Shown: one piece after another, positions 61,201 through 64,000 of the stretch
How the letters are laid out: the number at the start of each line of letters is the position of its first letter
Position numbering within the stretch: position 1 is the stretch's first letter
Assembly (NCBI GenBank): GCA_006352455.1
Contig: VANL01000089.1
Coordinates: forward strand, 1 to 64,000
Direction of reading: 5' to 3'
Source: Brachionus sp. 'Tiscar'
Taxonomy: Eukaryota; Rotifera; Eurotatoria; Ploima; Brachionidae
DNA length: 64,000 bases
Program-made: the position numbers and the translations under genes
The notes under the pieces: generated by a model
What the model was told of the DNA's origin: nothing
The model's database searches: none
The model's input: the letters and a program-made list of their open reading frames with translations, nothing else

Positions 61201-64000
61201 TATCTGAAGAAAAATAAGAAAAAAATTATTAAAAAGTATTTCAGGATTTCGAACACACACACGCACACATAATTCATATCCACTTCCTTCAAGCTTAAGC
61301 TAAAATATCCGATAAATAAATCGATAATTTGCTTTTGAATAAGGCCCATCAATAATATTTTAATTTACCTAATTAAATCGAATGTTTATAAAATAATAAC
61401 TGATTTCATTCAGAAAATTGATTTAAAATTTTCACCTAATTGTTTAATTTTAAAAAAAAATAATGGATGAATTAAATTTAGTTAAGAGCAAAGTAGGGAT
61501 TTTCTTTCGAGGCTACAATTAAAAATATTTTATTATAAATTATTATAAAAAAAGCTTAAATTATCAAAACTTAAACTCGTTAGTTCTGATATACTGTTAA
61601 AAATTCTGAAATTGCTGAACTCTTACAAATTTCAAAATTATAATTCTTGTTCATATATTTCGTTTTTATAAAAACCAGTTTTTTTGGCCTATTAATATAA
61701 AAGCCTAAAAGTCCAATATTGTTAGTGTTAGATAATGAATAGAACAGCAAACGTTGCCAACAAACAAAATAGTTCTCGTTCGAGCTATTTTAAATTTGAC
61801 TCAGTCGATCTTGATTTAATTAACTCTCCACAATATTCCCAGCTTCACCATACAATTTACTTAAACGGGTCTTTATCCTTAATTTTAGTTATTTCATTCA
61901 GATAATTATCATTTTTTTTTAAATAGACATCAGGATGAGCTGATTGTCACTCCTTTTGCTCAAATTTTGGCTAGTTTGAAAACAGTTCGTCAGAATTTTG
62001 TACAAATAAACAACTCACGCTCAGAAAAGTAAGTAATTTTATATTTTAATATTGCTTTGAAGATAAATATTTTTGTAGAATTAATAAAATTCTTACTCTA
62101 AAACTACATTCTAATCTGAACGAGAATACAGCTGAAAATGGTAAAACTATTTTGAATTTTGTATTTTTATTTGAAAACTATTGTTTAATTTTTTATAAAG
62201 ATGAGACAACGAAATTGATAAAAGATACTTTAGAAGAAATGGACTGGTGTCTAATGCAATTGGAGAATATGCAATCATTCAGAACCATATCTGACCTTGC
62301 CACATCAAAAGTAAAATACTTGAATAAAATTTGGTTGAATATGTAAATCCTTAACGATGACTATTGAGCTGCTTTATTAAAGATTTGAAATTATTAAGCG
62401 TTTGAAAATTATGAGTTGAATTTTCATAGTAAATTATTTTTAGTTAATTCAAAAAAACTAAATCAAGAATGTGTTTTGAATTTTCAAAATATCCTAAAAT
62501 TAATTCAAGCATTTTTAAATTCAGTTCTTTTTAATAATCCGGATTCTTAGTTCCTGATTAAATTGGTATTTTTAAGTTTGTTTTTAATTAGTTTTTCGTT
62601 AAAAAATCCATTTGATCGCCTAAATGGAAGTTTCGAAATAGTTTTTTATATTACCTGCAGACTTAATTTAGATTGATTAAGTCAAAACTCGTATGAGTTG
62701 TTTTCTTTAATAAAATTAAATTAAAATAAAAGCTTTAGAAGTAGCTATTAGTTTCACAAATTCGAAGATTATTTAAATGACTTGAAAATTTAATTTATTA
62801 GGATTTATTTATCATTGATTTAATAAGAAAATAATAAAATTCATAATATGTTTTAGTAGGTAGATTGTCTAGCGTTGTAGGAAAAAAATTATCTCAAAAT
62901 AATCTTTAAATCTAAAGATTTCCAATAAAGTCATCTAGAAACTGAAATCGCTAAGGATTCATTAAGACCAACATTTAAGTTTTTTTATTAAATATTTGCT
63001 TTAGTTCCGTCAATTATTAAATAAAGAACTTACGCAATATGCAGAAACTGATCAAATCAAACAATTTATAAGTCAAACTTATTTTGGTAAATTTATTTTA
63101 TTTTTTTTATTTAAATTTTAGAATTTTTATTTTAATTTAAAAATATGTTACTGAGTACTTGCAAATCATGATGAAATTTTTCGATTAAAAACTAAGAATA
63201 CTCAGTAGAATGTTAAACAAATAAAATATCTTTGAAATTTTTTCTTAAAAAATCAGCATAAAATTTTATCTGATAGAAAACATACTTAGCTTGTTTTGAA
63301 AAGAAATATTGTATACGAAATAAATTTCTTATAATTCCTAAGCGTTATAATAAGAAAATAAGGCGAGGTTTTACCACGCTCTTTATATACCTAATCAAGT
63401 ATAAATAAATAAAATAGGACTTGCTAGACACATTGTTATTGTATGTTTAGATTTTAAAAATAAAGTTTGAGTACCATGTAGAACTAGATAATGGGACCTG
63501 ATGCTGTTTTTTTCGAAACCAATAATCATTTAATATTTGAAGATAACAAAGAAGAAATAGAAAACAATGACGGATCAAACCGGTGTTTAGGTTCACAGAG
63601 AAGTGACAGTTTTATAAACCTTAAAAAAGATGAACCAAATTCAAGTGATAACGGTAGATTGAATGAACGTCTAAAATCAATTGATGAAACAAACATTAAA
63701 GCCAACCATAAGTCCAACCGTGGCATACTATCCAAAACAAATGCTATTATCTATAATGTTTGTTTTTTTTTTTAAATAAAAAAATAATTTATTCAAATAT
63801 AATAAAATTTTTCCATTTATTTGTATCTAGAATGAAAATAACAAAAATGCATTCAATCTAAAACCGGAAAATTTAAATCTTACTAATGATTCCAAAAAAA
63901 TCGCTCAAAATAGTTCATCCAGCATACAAAAACCTTCTATTTCTTCAACCAACTGTAAAACTGCTTCAACTAAAAAGCTTAATAGTAATTTAGGTGATTC
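58292..64000 (+). CDS. PDE4: cAMP phosphodiesterase 4 (dunce type), 5' part
   Basis: Long-form exons: 58292-58734, 58864-59301, 61927-62028, 62079-62140, 62201-62310, 63005-63086; 412 residues in the window, phases all agreeing. The first 250 residues are polar and isoform-specific. UCR1 starts at HRRESFLYR (PKA site RRES, about residues 263-266) and continues with RSASIAST, then GHQDELIVTPFAQILASLKT and VRQNF. UCR2 has KDTLEEMDWCLMQLENMQSF, then SDLATSK and FRQLLNKELTQYAE, ISQTYF. UCR1 and UCR2 regulate the enzyme by dimerisation and by capping the active site. The catalytic HD domain that hydrolyses cAMP lies beyond 64000. The last exon ends in phase 1. Intron 2 is 2.6 kb and holds an alternative first exon. 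Confidence 0.93.
61696..61703 (+). promoter_or_regulatory. TATA box of a PDE4 internal promoter
   Basis: TATAAAAG, 39 bases before the ATG at 61735. This would give a very short 5' UTR. It fits transcription of the alternative first exon 61735-61868. Confidence 0.45.
61735..61868 (+). CDS. PDE4: Alternative first exon of PDE4
   Basis: An ATG opens 44 codons (MNRTANVANKQNSSRSSYFK, then FDSVDLDLINSPQYSQLHHT and IYLNG) up to a GT donor at 61869. The exon ends in phase 2, exactly as the long-form exon 58864-59301 does, so it joins exon 61927-62028 in frame (YLNG-HQDELIVTPFAQ). PDE4 genes generally use alternative first exons to make isoforms with different targeting. This isoform would lack the RRES PKA site and the first part of UCR1. 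A TATA box precedes it. Confidence 0.7.
63400..63407 (+). promoter_or_regulatory. TATA-like box before the third PDE4-region start
   Basis: TATAAATA, 91 bases before the ATG at 63491. A weaker TTTATATA lies just upstream. Confidence 0.3.
63491..64000 (+). CDS. Alternative 5' exons within PDE4, or a separate gene
   Basis: ATG at 63491 opens 89 codons (63491-63757: MGPDAVFFETNNHLIFEDNK and following, polar and acidic). A GT donor follows, then exon 63831 to the window edge in phase 0 (NENNKNAFNLKPENLNLTND and following). An in-frame TAG lies just before the ATG, and the preceding PDE4 exon ends in phase 1. It therefore cannot be an in-frame internal exon of the long form. The simplest reading is a short-isoform start inside the PDE4 intron before the catalytic domain. 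An unrelated gene that starts here is the alternative. Confidence 0.5.

Noticed and set aside
61254..61271. (CA)n run in the PDE4 intron
   Set aside because: A short microsatellite with no further structure.
63087..63490. 63491 exon as the next in-frame exon of long PDE4
   Set aside because: The previous exon ends in phase 1, and both nearby acceptors would bring in a stop codon immediately.
1..64000. CRISPR arrays, operons, phage or bacterial insertion sequences
   Set aside because: The window is spliced eukaryotic DNA. No spaced direct repeats or prokaryotic gene organisation were seen.

Overview
The window is AT-rich nuclear DNA from an animal. It has short, AT-rich GT-AG introns, long gene-poor AT stretches, and a metazoan gene set: WASHC4, LRRC43, MFAP1, RPS16, an alpha-carbonic anhydrase, FBXO16, a BRSK/SAD kinase and a PDE4-type phosphodiesterase. 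The composition and compact introns fit a small lophotrochozoan such as a monogonont rotifer (Brachionus-like). That placement is an inference and no marker in the window proves it. Most genes were rebuilt exon by exon, by following conserved protein sequence across splice sites whose phases agree.

Left part (1-13.5 kb): a reverse-transcriptase fragment of a non-LTR retrotransposon and a tRNA-derived SINE, both on the minus strand; a single-exon gene for a secreted IL-17-like cystine-knot cytokine; a 15-exon WASHC4 (SWIP, endosomal WASH complex); a LINE tail; LRRC43 with an RFX X-box upstream; and a minus-strand small heat-shock protein with three tandem alpha-crystallin domains.

Middle (13.5-31.6 kb): a two-exon orphan gene, two LINE 3' ends meeting head-on, MFAP1, a foldback repeat, a DXD sugar transferase with a signal anchor, RPS16 carrying a C/D-box snoRNA in an intron plus an identical copy downstream, a seven-exon secreted carbonic anhydrase, and FBXO16 with a perfect X-box about 110 bases upstream of its start.

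Right part (31.6-64 kb): BRSK kinase in 12 coding exons over 9 kb. Its first coding intron holds a complete minus-strand serine-protease gene, and its last intron holds a hAT-like MITE and a possible alternative C-terminal exon. About 11.7 kb of gene-poor DNA with a palindromic mobile element follows. The window ends inside a PDE4 gene (UCR1 and UCR2 present, catalytic domain beyond the edge) with two apparent alternative first exons, each behind a TATA-like box.

The genes do not form one pathway. Two themes recur: cilia (LRRC43 and FBXO16 with X-boxes) and cAMP or kinase signalling (PDE4, BRSK). No CRISPR array, operon, virus or functional tRNA gene was seen.
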